Assembly: GCA_025529335.1 (NCBI GenBank)
Contig: JAMYHX010000067.1
Span: 57,075-121,074, forward strand
Direction: 5' to 3'
Source: Rhizopus sp. PT2906
Taxonomy: Eukaryota > Mucoromycota > Mucoromycetes > Mucorales > Rhizopodaceae
Length of the DNA stretch: 64,000 nt
Position 1 is the first letter of the stretch; each line of letters opens with the position of its first letter. Under the pieces are notes generated by a model. That model had not been told where the DNA came from. It saw only the letters and a list, made by a program, of their open reading frames with translations, and ran no database searches. This document shows positions 36,598 to 48,323 of this stretch, in pieces. A program made the translations under genes and the position numbers.

Positions 36598-37571
36598 GCT
36601 CTCTCTCTCTCTCGCTCTTTCTTCCTTCTTCACTGTCCTTCAAGTATATATTTATAGACCACTTCCTTTCTTTCCTCCTGATCATCACCTATTTACACGC
36701 TCCCTTCCCCTACTTTCTATTACCTTTCGTTTTCTAACTTGCTTTTATTCATCAATTATATGCTTACTTTATGGTTTTTTTTAATTTATAATAAATAATT
36801 TACTGTGTACAAGTTTAATTCTTATCAAAGACTGTCTATCTTTTTGTTTATGCTGTAAATTTTAAAAAGGGAGGCGAATCTTGGTATATTACGTGAGGCA
36901 AATATAATGTATTTTCTATCCTTGTTTAATACGTCACTCAATAATTACCTCAACGCTAATCTCTTTATTGGTGCATTTTTCCAAGTAGACTTCAAAGTAT
37001 CTAATGAAATCTTGAAGGTCCTCAGCAACAACTGTATGACAGGCCATTAGTCACACGAGGCTTAAGCCTGTCTTTAGATATTAAATAAAGATACTAATTA
37101 TATATATATATATATATATCTGATAGCCTCATTATAGATGAAAACAATATAGCAAGAATATGTTCACAAACTATCTGTTTTTCTTTAGCTTTAGATTGTC
37201 AAGAGTGTCTCTATACAACAATTTATTTACCGCATTACACTGTAAAATTATTCCGCTTATTACAAGCGTGCTAAACTTCTAAACGATGATACGATTAATG
37301 ATTACCTTATATTCCCTGAAATCAAAAGATTAGTACTTTATACCATTCTTATAATCATTTATTGTATGCATACGATTTATCATGCAGAGCAGCCCATGTT
37401 GCAGGTTTTAATTTTCAGCCACGTCCTTAAAAAATAGTTACTCGCTTGAATAAAGCAACTAGCAGCCTTTTTTTTTTGATAAATTAAAAATTTCTTGGTC
37501 TCTGTTTCTTAATTCCCTTTTTTTTTTCTCTCTTTCTCTCTTTTTTTCTTTTTCAAACTTATTCCAAACAT
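36598..37571. other. Intergenic with a possible coding relic
   Basis: 974 bases. CT-rich 3' leader near 36600-36700; a (TA)n run at about 37098-37119. On the minus strand about 37030-36945 a 29-codon open stretch (VVAEDLQDFIRYFEVYLEK) ends at a GT-like site and may be a fragment of a lost gene. CT-rich DNA at 37515-37560 is the leader of the NIPA gene. Confidence 0.3.
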
Positions 37572-39469
37572 ATGAGTTCAGTCAATGGAACATCAAATCC
37601 TTTTGGCTCCGAATTGACAGGAGCACAAGCAGGTTTATATAAAGGCATCGGAGTCACCTTGGCAGTTACAAGTGGTATTGTATCTAACAAATAACTCGTT
37701 CATTTGGTCTAATTGTACCTGAAGGTATATTTATTGGTAGTAGTTTTGTATTCAAAAAGAAAGGATTACTACAATCTGTCAGCGAATCAGGTATTTCCAT
37801 ATCGAAATAAAATAGAATAAAGAAAAATAACAGCCTCTGTAAAATTAAAAAGGTGGTGTGGCTGGAGAAGGATACACATACCTGAAATCCGCCATGTGGT
37901 GGACAGGAATGATATTAAGTAAAGTATATACATGCAAGTATTAAGGAACCATAGCAATAACATACAGTCTATAGTGATTGTTGGAGAATTATGTAATTTT
38001 GTAGCTTATGCTTTTACTCAGGCTATTCTGGTTACACCATTAGGCGCACTTAGCGTAGTGATTAGGTAAGATGATAATCATTGTGTTCTTCTATAATGTT
38101 TTTTAATTGTCCTATAGCGCTGTACTATCTTCAATATTTCTAAAAGAAAAATTAAGTTTCCAAGGCAAAATAGGATGCTTACAATGCATTCTGGGAGCAG
38201 TTATCATCGTGCTACACGCACCAGAAGAAAGCCAAGCAGATACAACAATCGAGACATTTAAAAAATCCGCGCTTTCAGTTGGTAAGATGATCTGTACAAC
38301 AGACAAGGCCAGAAAAAAAAAAAGCTGACAATTTTCATCTGCAGGTTTTCTTGTTTATGCAGGCCTAGCCGTCTGTATCTCACTCTTCTTAATCTTTTAC
38401 TGTGGGCCAAGATGGGGAAAAAAGAACATGTTGGTCTATATCGTGATCTGCTCTTTGATTGGCTCTATTTCAGTAGTTTTCACTCAGGGGTTAGGTTCAG
38501 CCATTGTTCATACGATTACAAACAGAGACGAGAACCAATTCACAAACTGGTTCATTTACGTTGTCTTGGGTATCGTCATTGTCACACTGATTATCGAAAT
38601 TGTCTATCTCAATAAGGCTCTCAATTTATTTAACACCGCACTCGTGACTCCAACCTACTATGTCATTTTTACTACACTAACCATTGTCAGTTCGATTGTC
38701 TTGTACAGAGGCTTTGATACATCCGCTGTAAATATTGCTACATGCGTACTTGGATTTCTTTGCATTTGCTCTGGCATAGCATTATTGCATAACTCACGAG
38801 GCGACTTGACATCATCTTTAGAACAAGTCATTGCGCCTACACCACCTGCAGTAGAAGATGAAGAAAAAGTATTGATATCAGAAAAGCTCAAGTCAGAGAA
38901 TTCTTTAAAATCCCGTCATATGTTGGAACTATTTGAGAACAAGATTGACAATAACGATGACGTGGCAGCAGTACGCCAAGACATTCGTCCGGGTGCTGCA
39001 GATCTGTTTGCTGCACCATTTTCAGGAATAAGCCGTTATGCTAGTACAACAAAAAGAAGTCAGACCATAATTGCGAAGCAACGGTTAAATAATAACCTAA
39101 ACCCAGAAAAAATCATACATAGATCACATGCAAACACTATATCCATCGGTAATACCGTCAATGGAGAAGAAGGTTATAGCAGAGAAATAAAATGGAAAGA
39201 CCAAAGCACTAGTGATTCAAATGAAGTCTCAGGTAAAAATAAAAGAAAGACTGTCAGTTGATATCTAACTGTTTATAAAAGAAATACACTCAAAATCTTC
39301 ATCCGAGTCAAAAACGTTCTTTAAACGCAGCCATTCTGCATCCTTTTCAAGCCATGGAACTCATAGAGCACAAGACGATTTAGACCCTTTAAGTAGCTAT
39401 AAATTAATGATCAATAGAGGAAAAAGTGAAGATAAACAGAGTTTAGTGAATCATGAAGAAATAAATTAA
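37572..39469 (+). CDS. NIPA-type magnesium transporter
   Basis: Seven exons (37572-37674, 37725-37790, 37853-37918, 37975-38065, 38118-38281, 38345-39232, 39282-39469) give 521 residues. The first 300 residues carry about nine membrane helices of the NIPA family in the EamA/DMT fold: IGVTLAVTSGIFIGSSFVFKKKG, then WWTGMILMIVGELCNFVAYAF, PLGALSVVISAVLSSIFLKE and LNKALNLFNTALVTPTYYV, each a known signature (quoted in pieces). The C-terminal 210 residues are hydrophilic and Ser/Lys-rich. NIPA proteins carry Mg2+ and sit in the plasma membrane or endosomes. The stop codon overlaps the stop of the gene on the other strand. Confidence 0.92.
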
Positions 39470-40883
39470 ATAACAGTTTGAAGGGCAGTAAGAATCGTTT
39501 CTCGTCCCTTTTTATCGTCTGCAAATAGCTGATAAGCTCCATCTTGCCGTGTTTCTAATACAAATGCATTTGGTACAAAAGTTTCAACGTCAACATCTAC
39601 GCTATTTAATCTTGTCACACTGCTCAGGTCAAGGACTTGAATGGGTGTTGTGCTCAATTCGTCTCTATAAAAAGCTAATGCTTTCCCCTTAATCGTAAAG
39701 TACCTGCGTCTCCAAAACTTTCAAAGAGTTAGACTTTTTTTTCTTATTAAAGCACACACAACTTACTGGACTTCCATTAGGTTGAACAGAGACAAAGCCT
39801 GAAAGGATAACATCCTTATTCTTTTCTGCTTCTAATAATTTTTGTTGTAATCGTTTCTTTTCTTCCAACTGTCGTTTTTCTTCCGCTTCCTTTCTTAATC
39901 TTTCTTCCTCCGCCTTTCTTGCTGCTTCCTTTTCGGCAATAAGTCGCTGTCTTTCTGCCTCCTTTTCAGCGGCTATTCTTTGTCTTTCTGCTTCCTTCTC
40001 TGCAGCAATACGTTTTCGCTCAGCCTCTGCTGCCGCGGCTGCTTCTGCGGCTTTTCTCTCTTCTTCTTGTCTCTTGGCTGCTTCTAGTTCCTTCTTTTTT
40101 CTCTCTTCCTCTTGTTGCTGAATAATCATGTCGTCATCAATCTCTACCTTTGCACCGTCTTCTGATGGAAGTGTGTCGCTTGCCTCAACAAAGTCATCTT
40201 CCAACGATGGCTTTTTTTGTACTGTGGGCGAAGTAGGTGTTGATGGAGGATTATTTGTTTTTTGACGAGATAGTCTCTTTTGTCTTTGTTCTGACAGAGA
40301 AGCAGATGATTTACGACCAGACAGCTGTTGTTGTTGTTGTTGTTCCTGATCACCTAGTTTAAGACGTGTACGGATATTGGCGTCACTGAGATCGTTTATG
40401 TTGGAAGCAGTAAGCTGTGCATGATGCAATTTTAGTAAAGATGCGACTGATCGACTGTGTACAAGCGCTCGTGCTCTTCTCACGCCACTGTTTCAAAAAG
40501 AGATACATCTGTCAATCGATTCTTTCTTCTACTTTTTTTTTTCTTTACCTAACTTGTTCAGATACCCATGTAATTAATATAAATCGATCATCTACTTTAA
40601 CAAATCCATACAACACTTCGTCACTCAAGTGATTACGGAATTCACTATTTTCAAATATGAGCTTATGCTGAATTACATTCAGATGTTCTTACGCTAATCC
40701 TCCAGAACCTGAAAAGTACAAGGATATAACGTCTCGAGTGTCATGGTAACCGAGAAGTAACCTTAGTGATATATATATAAATAACACGTATTTTTGATAA
40801 TGTGTCTCTTACCAATCCGCGGTTCCCTCTTCAACAATAGAAGTATAGGCTTCAACAATACGAGGATCACTCAAGTCACACAT
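39466..40883 (-). CDS. ADF-H / coiled-coil / PH-domain protein, probable actin-membrane linker
   Basis: Five exons (40883-40813, 40761-40693, 40644-40549, 40487-39767, 39717-39466) give 402 residues. Residues 1-130 are an ADF-homology domain of coactosin/Abp1 type (MCDLSDPRIVEAYTSIVEEG, FSGSGGLAEFRNHLSD, VLYGFVKVDD, RRARALVHSRSVASLL). Residues about 205-290 form a highly charged single helix or coiled coil (repeats of ERKRIAAEKEAERQR). Residues about 298-402 are a PH domain (GFVSVQPNGSPFWRRRYFT, IKGKALAFYRDE, ending in a long helix). The protein is inferred to link F-actin to lipid or septin membranes. Its stop codon overlaps that of the convergent NIPA gene by two of three bases. Confidence 0.85.
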
Positions 40884-41743
40884 GGAGGGGAATTAATAGT
40901 AAAGAAGAAAAGAAAAAAAAAGAGAGAGAGAGAAAAAAATAGGGTTACATCAATTTAGTCCTTTCCCTCCTTGTTCATCCTCTAAACTGTCACATTGAAA
41001 CTTAGACCACGTGCAAAGCCAATGAACAGTGCCCTCATACTCTCTATATGGTGTATGAATGGTAGTACGGATCTACTATTTTTAGAAAGCCATATATGCT
41101 CAAGTACCACACAATGTATGACAGGAACAAAACGAGTAACTGTTCTGGATATATTTTGCAATTTGCAGTTCAAAAGTAAAACGGTCTGGTTCTGAGCAAA
41201 TGAATGATTCTGAGATATTCGATCATGAAGAAAATAATCACAAGAGCTTTCATAGATACTTATAGCATATGGCAATCACGACCATCAGATATGATATCGT
41301 GTATGGGACCTTTAGTGTGTTTTTGATGAACTGGCGTCATTGCCATACTAACTTGGAGAAAACTGATATGATTAAGAACAAATGTAGTTTGGCACTAGTA
41401 TTCGCTTAATGAGAAAAGAGAGTAAAGTATAAACAGTTCCATGCTATTTAAATGTCACTCATTTATATTTCCGGGTTTATTGGCTATTTCTTTTGTAAAG
41501 TGGTCTCATACAAATCGTATCTGACACACATTAAGGTGAACTTGTATCTATTTACCTAGGAAGAGAGAGAAAAAAAATGGATATACAGGACAAATGCTAT
41601 ATTGTATGCGGATGTGCATATATATATCAAGGAATAAGGAGGGGGGGAATATGAAGAGTGTATATGTATATATATATATGTGGGTGTGGTGTGTGAGTAT
41701 ACATATGGTATCAAACTTGAAGGGAATGTACAAAAGGGGGAAT
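40884..41743. other. Intergenic between two minus-strand genes
   Basis: 860 bases: purine-rich leader of the ADF-H gene (40900-40940), then AT-rich DNA with TA/TG microsatellite character at 41615-41690 and the 3' end of the CLIP gene. The frames at 40982-41275 and 41548-41811 look compositional; I give them no function. Confidence 0.35.
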
Positions 41744-44700
41744 TTAGAAGGCTTCGCTCTGGCTTTGACATTTGTCTGTAGAATGAAGTCCATATTCTTC
41801 ACAAATAGCACAATACTATAGAATAATAAGTACTATGTCATAGAGTAAAGTTTACTATTACTTACGGGTCTTTCTGGTTGATCATCTTCGACAGTTACAG
41901 CCTTACAGCTAAGCAAGTCATGTCCAGGGATCTCACAGATCTCACAGTAAAGCTCTGTTTCTTTACCAAATTCCAGTCTTGTTGTTTTCTTTTCTTCAAC
42001 TGTAGCATATCTGCTTCTCATGGCTAAATCTTCTTTTAGATCTTGCAATTCCATCTGTAACTTCTTGATCATTTTGCGTTCTTTATCTAATGCTTCTTCG
42101 AGGTCTGCCTCTTTAAATACCTTGGATTCGATCAAGCCCTCGAGTTCAGAGATATCACGATTCAAGGAAGCAATCTGTCTCTTGTGTTCATTTTCTTTTT
42201 CTTCTTCCTTCTCCTTTAATGCTCTCAATTCAGAAGCATGGTTGCGAACCAATTGATCAATCTTGTTTTGATTCTCCTGCAGTAACTGAGACAGTTCCTT
42301 TACTTTATCATCGTCACTCAGACCTTCGAGCTTGATGACAGCAGGCTGTTGCTGTTCAGCGTGATGAAGCTTCTCTACTTCTTCCATCAACTTAAGACAT
42401 TCGGTCTCTACTTGCTTATGAGATTCTTCAAGCTTGCTGTGCTTTTCTACTAAGCGCTTGTTCTCTACCTTGAGCGACTCAACTAACTGAGCAAGGTTCT
42501 TTTGATCGTTTTCTTCCATTCGCTTCTGCAGCATAGTGTTTTGTGCTGAAAGATTTTCGATCTCGCTTTCGAGCGCTTGAACTTGTAATTGATACTTTTC
42601 AGAATCAGCTGTAGTTGCACCAGCCAGAGTCTTTTCTTGTAAATCTCGTTCTAGCTTCTCTTTCTGCTCCGTCATTCTACGGAGTTCAGCTTCTGCCTTC
42701 TTTTGACTTTCCACGGCGGATCTGACCTCATCAAGGTACTTGCTACGAGCGGCCAATTGTTCATCATAATCAGCTTGCAAGCGAGTAAGCTGTTCTTCAA
42801 GACGAGCTCTTTCCTTGGCCAGTTTCTCACTTTCCTTGAGTTGTTCCTTCCAGGCCTCCGCCTCTTGTCTGAGTTGATCATGAGCAGATTTTTCTTTTTC
42901 AAGAGCTTCAGTGCTTGTCACCACTTGTTCTGTTAATCGCTTGCGTTCTTTCTCCCAGACGTCCTTGAGGTCTTCTGTTGCAGCATTATTCATGAGCTGT
43001 TCAATTTCCTGCTTCAGACTTTGAATTGTAGCCTCGAGTGCCTCTCGTTTTGCGTTCTGCTCTTGAATCAAGGATTCGCGTTCCTTTTTGATCTCGGCAA
43101 TAGTTGCTTCATAGGTCTGAATTGCCTCACGGCCAGCGTTGTGCAGTTCGGCACGCTCGGCTTCCAAAAGGGCCACCTTGCGACGTTCATCGGCTAGACT
43201 TGCGTTGAGCGCCTCACGATCGACGCGGTTCATTTCGACAGAACTTTCATAAAGCTCGATACTTTCCAAACCGGCACGTTTAAGTTCATCAATCGTTTCA
43301 TTCAAACCACGAACACGTTCCTGATACTCCTGAACGAGATGAGTCTCCTTTTGATAATTTTCCTTCAAGGCATTATAGTCCTTTTTGAGTTTATCAAATG
43401 ATTCCTTGCTCGTGCAATCTTGATGGGCTAACCATTTAGTTTCCAGTTCCTTGAGCTCCTCGAGCACACGGTCCTTTTCACGGACATGGCGATCAGCATC
43501 TGCCTTAATTCGGCGAATCTCGCGTTCTTTTTCTTCAACGGCGTTTCTGTAATGCTCGACTTGTTCTGAGAGTTGACCGAGGAACATGTCCTTGGCACGT
43601 GCAGCTTCACGCAGCGAGTTCATCTTCTCGTGGGCTTCTTCCATCTCCATCTCAAGCTTCATCTGTCGCTCGGCTGAATCATTTTGATCTACGCCAGGTT
43701 GGAAATAATGGTTGGTCGTGTTCATCTGCTGCTGAAGAGCCTTGGTCTTTTCGAGCAACATGCGTTCACTGGCCTGTGCAGCTGCCGTCGCAGCTTCGGC
43801 TTCGACGATCTTGCTCTCGAGCTCTTGCACCTTGTGTTCAAGGATAGACTTTTCCTTGCGAACAGCAGTCGCCTCAAACACCGTCTTGTCACGTTCGGTC
43901 ATCAAGTTCATCTGTTCCGTCTCGAGTTCCATGATTTTAGTCTCTAAGCGCTGAATCGCTTGTTGAAGTTCTTGTTGCTTCTGTTCCCAATTCTTTTGTT
44001 TCTTTTCGTGTTCTTCAAGGAGGCCTTGTACCATCGCCTTGTGTTCATCTTCAGATTTGTCCACATCCGTCTTGGGTTGTGAGCCATCTGGCTTCAAAAG
44101 CCTGTTTTCGGCCTCAAGTACTTCCACACGGAGCTGGAGCTGGTGCAGCTTCATGACAGCTTCATTAGGCGCCTGTCGGATGGATTCGCCAAACAAATGG
44201 TCCAGTTGTTCCTGAGACTCGGATGTACTTGCCACAGTGGCAGGTATGGGAGTATCAGCAATCATCTCTTCATTCGGAGGCGAGAAGATGGCATCGTTGT
44301 AGTAATCGTCCTGGAGACTGCTTTGGTTAGTTGGTGTCACCGCAGGTGATGGAATGCCTCGGTAATGAGAGGGAGTCGGAGATTGAACTTGTGGAAGAGA
44401 GCGGATACTCTGACGATTGGATGAAATGGGAGAAGTAACAGGCGTATGCAACGACGGTGGCCGTGCGTTTATAGGCTTCTGTTGCTGATGTTGAAGCTGA
44501 GTGGTCGTAAGACCAATCTGTCGGACCGTTCTTGACTTGGTGGAAGGAGGGGACAAGGAACGAACCGAGTCTGAGTCTTGATCTAAAGGGGTGACTTTAG
44601 AAGCGAGGACGAATAGACCTGTTTGTGGAGGACAAGAAAAATAGCGTACACTATTTAGGGTTAATATCCCAGAATAAATTGCTTACGTTTTTTTTTTTTT

Positions 44701-45066
44701 ATATTTTTATATTTACCCTTTTACGGAACCATCGTTTTTGCCTGATCCTAAAATGTCCAACTGAATACCAGCCCAATAGCCTTCTTTAAATTCAGCTTCA
44801 CCAAGGAACTTTAAGGTACCAACGATACCCATTGAATCAACAGCGACTCTTTGACCAATATAAAGATCTTGTTGTACAGGCGAACTGATAGGCTTAGTCG
44901 GTCTGGGCTCGACAAATGAACGTGAGCGTGCTTTGGTGTTTGATGATTTTGAAGGTATAGGCACAGGTGAGACTTCTATCGTCTTTCTTTTCCTTAAATC
45001 AGCAACAGACTGCTGTCTTGACAGTTTTGTTTTACCAGTGATGCCACTGGTTGGTAACCTTGACAT
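41744..45066 (-). CDS. CLIP-170 family microtubule plus-end protein
   Basis: Three exons (45066-44717, 44650-41866, 41815-41744) give 1068 residues. A CAP-Gly domain lies at about 70-135: IGQRVAVDSMGIVGTLKFLG, then EGYWAGIQLD, GKNDGSVKGVRYFSC and a final GLFVLASKV. A Ser/Pro-rich linker follows (to about 235) and then about 750 residues of coiled coil. The C-terminus has two CCHC-type zinc knuckles, CEICEIPGHDLLSC and, on its own small last exon, CAICEEYGLHSTDKC. CLIP-170/Bik1/Tip1 proteins track growing microtubule ends; the knuckles bind dynein-pathway partners such as LIS1 and dynactin in animals. The full layout is intact, including the second knuckle. Confidence 0.94.
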
Positions 45067-47092
45067 TATTTATTTATAGAATAAAGAAAAAAGGAATAAA
45101 AAAAGGGGGGAAAGAAAGAAGAAAGAAAGAGTGAGATTAAAACCAAGTCATATGCGTCTAATGAAAATTTTCTTTGAGTGATACATTGTAGATTGAGGTC
45201 ATAAGTTAAGTGATATCGCTACTTTAAATCATGATAAATAGCCTCATTTGCATATTAAAGTGCAATGACTAAAAAAAGATTCATTTCCTTATGCCCTCAA
45301 CACATCATTATTATTCTCCCCTTCTTCTTATTGAAACGGAACATTTATTATGACTATAAAGAAAAGAAAAAATAGGGTGATAAGGAGCAAAAGGTCACAA
45401 GGTGCCTACTATAAATGGATCAGCACACAGAGTTTTTTTATTTTGAATTCAGATCGAGTGCTGGCTCTCTCTCTTATATACTATCCTAGTCTACTCCCCC
45501 CTTTCTCTCTTTGCCTGCATCAATCTCTTTTGAATGGATACATAATTACATTAATAGTGACATGTATTTTACTAGCTTAAAAAGTGTATCCTTATGACCG
45601 TACTTTGAGTCTTGAAAAAAAAAAAAGTGAAAATGACTGGCCTTTTCAACAGGTTTCTTTCTTCATGTTTCATTTGCATCTATTCTATTTACAGATCAAC
45701 ACTAGGAAGCCACACTGACAACATTTGAAAAGGATATGATATACATATATAAAGAGTGGCTTCATTCGTATGTGTCCTTTCTCTTTATTTTGATCAACGA
45801 GTGTGAATAATATAGTAATTCATTTGTGTAAAACGATTACCCTTTATCTGGTATGAATGGCGTATAGTGTTATCACCTCCTGAAAATAAGTGACTCCTAT
45901 TCTTCACCCTTTCATTGAGCATTAAAAGAATCCATAGTGAACATGAGTGTGATGATAAAAATGATCAAAAGTAGATGGGGCTATATGATAAATATAAAGC
46001 AAGGCTAAAGAAGATCAGTGTGATATTAGGGTTTAATAGACAGACACATTTTTTTTTCAGAATGACCATAACTGAAACCTAACAAGGAACTTTTTGTTTG
46101 TTGAATAGTCCAATCTAGAAAGATTGGAAATCATGCTATGCACAATTATTGGAATCTAAATATAGGACCAATTATGAGTTTTATTTGTTCTATGCGGGCA
46201 AAATCCTAAGCATGGGTAAGAGCTTATTCTGTCTTTTATTGTCTTTTTATTGTCTTTTTCTGTGATGGATAAAAAGCAAATTCCTTATTTTACATTCAAA
46301 TAATTAAATGGCATATCTATTACTGCACCATAGCTAGTTGATTTCCCTTTTCTTATCTATTCTATAGCTCTGAGTGCGATTTGAAATAAAGAGAAAAAAG
46401 AGAGAGAGAGAGAGGGCATAATATTATGTGGAACTAGAAAAACGTCATATTCCTCTTTTTCTATTTGCAGAGGACAGAGATAAGCTCTAGTACATACCAT
46501 TAAGGATAACGAGGAATTGTTCCTAGTTATTGTTTCTCTTATCAAATTTGATGGTACTTTATAGATCTTTCCTATTCTAAATTACTTTATAAATTCATCG
46601 CCATATGACCCAGAAAATAAAATCGAAAGTTCATTGTTATCATGAGTGCAACCCTTCCCATTTTATTAGTGCGTCAAATGTAATTTTAAAAGACCGTAAT
46701 TCTCTGTGAAAAACCATATGCCAAAAAAAGAAAGGAACTTTATCTGACCTTGAATAATTTAGCTCAGCCCTTTGAATTAGAACCAATGATTTAATCAAGA
46801 TCAATTTACAATATAAAATATACGTGGACAATTAAAGATCCAGACTTGGTATAAATATAAAAACTTTTTTTTTTTTTCCCTTCTTCTTCTTTTCTTCTTT
46901 ATCTTTTTTTATTTCGTATAATTGTTTACACTAGTTGCGCTTCGAGAAAAAAGAAAAAAAAACCCTTACCCTTTTACTTCTTTCCTAAACCTTTTTCCTC
47001 CCTTTAACCATTTCATACTTTACAAAAATTTAAACAATATATAAAAAAACACAAAAAAAACCTATTAAAAAAAAAAAAACAAAAAAATCTCA
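45067..47092. promoter_or_regulatory. 2 kb divergent intergenic region, no gene seen
   Basis: Lies between the starts of the CLIP gene (minus) and the Edc1-like gene (plus), so both promoters are here. AT-rich; GA-rich leader at 45085-45135; A/T homopolymers at 46865-47090. A 76-codon frame at 45350-45580 and short minus-strand frames near 46400-46800 have no support. The length is large for this compact window and may hold non-coding RNA or regulatory DNA that I cannot recognise. Confidence 0.35.
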
Positions 47093-47657
47093 ATGTCCAA
47101 TCGTAACACTCTTCATGTAAAGAATACCAAACCTAACAACAACAACAACAACAACATCCGTCATTCTTTTGCTGCATCTAAACCTCATAACAACAATAAT
47201 AATAATAATCATGCTGTCATGAACAAACAAGCTATTCAACAACCCAAGAAGAGCCAAAAGAATAACCGTCGAAAGAGCAAAAAAGTCTATGAAGATGATT
47301 CAAGCTCTTCTTCATCCTCAGAAGAATCCGATGCTGTTGTTCCTTCCATTAAATCTACGAAAAGAAAATCCTCCCCTAAACGTCCTGTTCACATTGATTA
47401 TAAAAGGTAATAATATATAATAGCCATGTGTTTGTATAACCTACTGATTATGACTTAGTTTGGTTGATCAAGTCTATGCTGGACCCACGTTCAATAATGC
47501 TCCTGCTCCCTCCTCTCTCCCTTTACCCCCCGTATTTCATCGTTCCCCTACGATGTATCCTGAAGTCATCCACTCTGCTTACGAAATGGAACAAACTAAT
47601 ATGGTACTTTCGGAAATTCAACGTGGTCTTCGCTCCATGCTCAAGATTGAATCTTAA
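47093..47657 (+). CDS. Edc1/Edc2-PNRC-like mRNA decapping co-factor
   Basis: Two exons (47093-47406, 47459-47657) give 170 residues. The N-terminal 100 residues are Asn-, Lys- and Ser-rich and unstructured. The second exon begins with DQVYAGPTFNNAPAPSSLP, then LPPVF: this is the PNRC/Edc1 short linear motif (YAGPxFxxSPxPSxLPxPxF), in which the aromatic/LPxP part binds the Dcp1 EVH1 domain and stimulates Dcp2. A C-terminal helix (MEQTNMVLSEIQRGLRSMLK) follows. Function as a decapping activator is inferred from the motif. Confidence 0.75.
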
Positions 47658-48323
47658 AGGAAAAAATATCAACCAAACACAACAAAGGAACTTCTTAGAT
47701 TAAGGACATCCGTCCTTTTATTCATGTCTTTCATAATCCCCTTATACCTTTTTGTATATTTTTTCTTTTTCTTTTTTGCTATTCATTTCTTGTATTATAT
47801 TTTCTTTTTATTGTTTTATACTAGTTTTTTTTCTTCTTTTTCTTTTTTTACTTTGTATATTTTTTTATTTCATTTTTCTTCTTTTTCCCATCTTTTTTTT
47901 ACCCTTTTTTTTTGTACTTTGTTTTTTTTATATTTTTTTTTTACTTGGTTTTTTTTTGTATAGTTTTTTTCGTTGTACATTTTTTTGAAGCTTTTTTTTA
48001 TACTTCTTTTTCTTCTCTTACAATTTTTGTTTTTTCATACTGTATTTATTTTTTATTTTAGTTCATTTTTTCTTCTTTCGAATTATATGTTTTAAAAGAA
48101 AGATGTGAAAAAAATTGAATGAAAAAGAAAAAAAGAAAACTCGGATTAAAAAAATAGAAACCAAAAAAGCAAGAAAAAGGTTGATAAAAACAAAGCAGAA
48201 AAAAAACGAATGATCTGAAAACAAACTATTAATAAAATAAAAACCATGTCCATTCTCTACTTAAATGTCTATTGTCTTTTGCTTTTTATACTGAATAAAA
48301 ATAGACAAAATGCATATGTTGTA
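47658..48323. other. Extremely T-rich 3' flank
   Basis: After the Edc1-like stop, about 47735-48085 is roughly three-quarters T, with almost no A-runs or G. Then an A-rich part (48100-48240) leads to the Tc1 element. Long Phe-rich frames here are artefacts of composition. Confidence 0.5.

Noticed and set aside
43599..43954. Plus-strand ORFs of 70-87 codons inside the CLIP gene
   Set aside because: Antisense shadows of the coiled-coil coding sequence.
45350..45580. Plus-strand 76-codon ORF in the 2 kb gap
   Set aside because: Starts with a basic stretch and ends in a hydrophobic one, but has no homology signal, promoter or neighbouring exon.
47724..47988. Two overlapping 78-79 codon Phe-rich ORFs
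   Set aside because: Pure composition effect of the T-rich tract; no start context, no codon signal.
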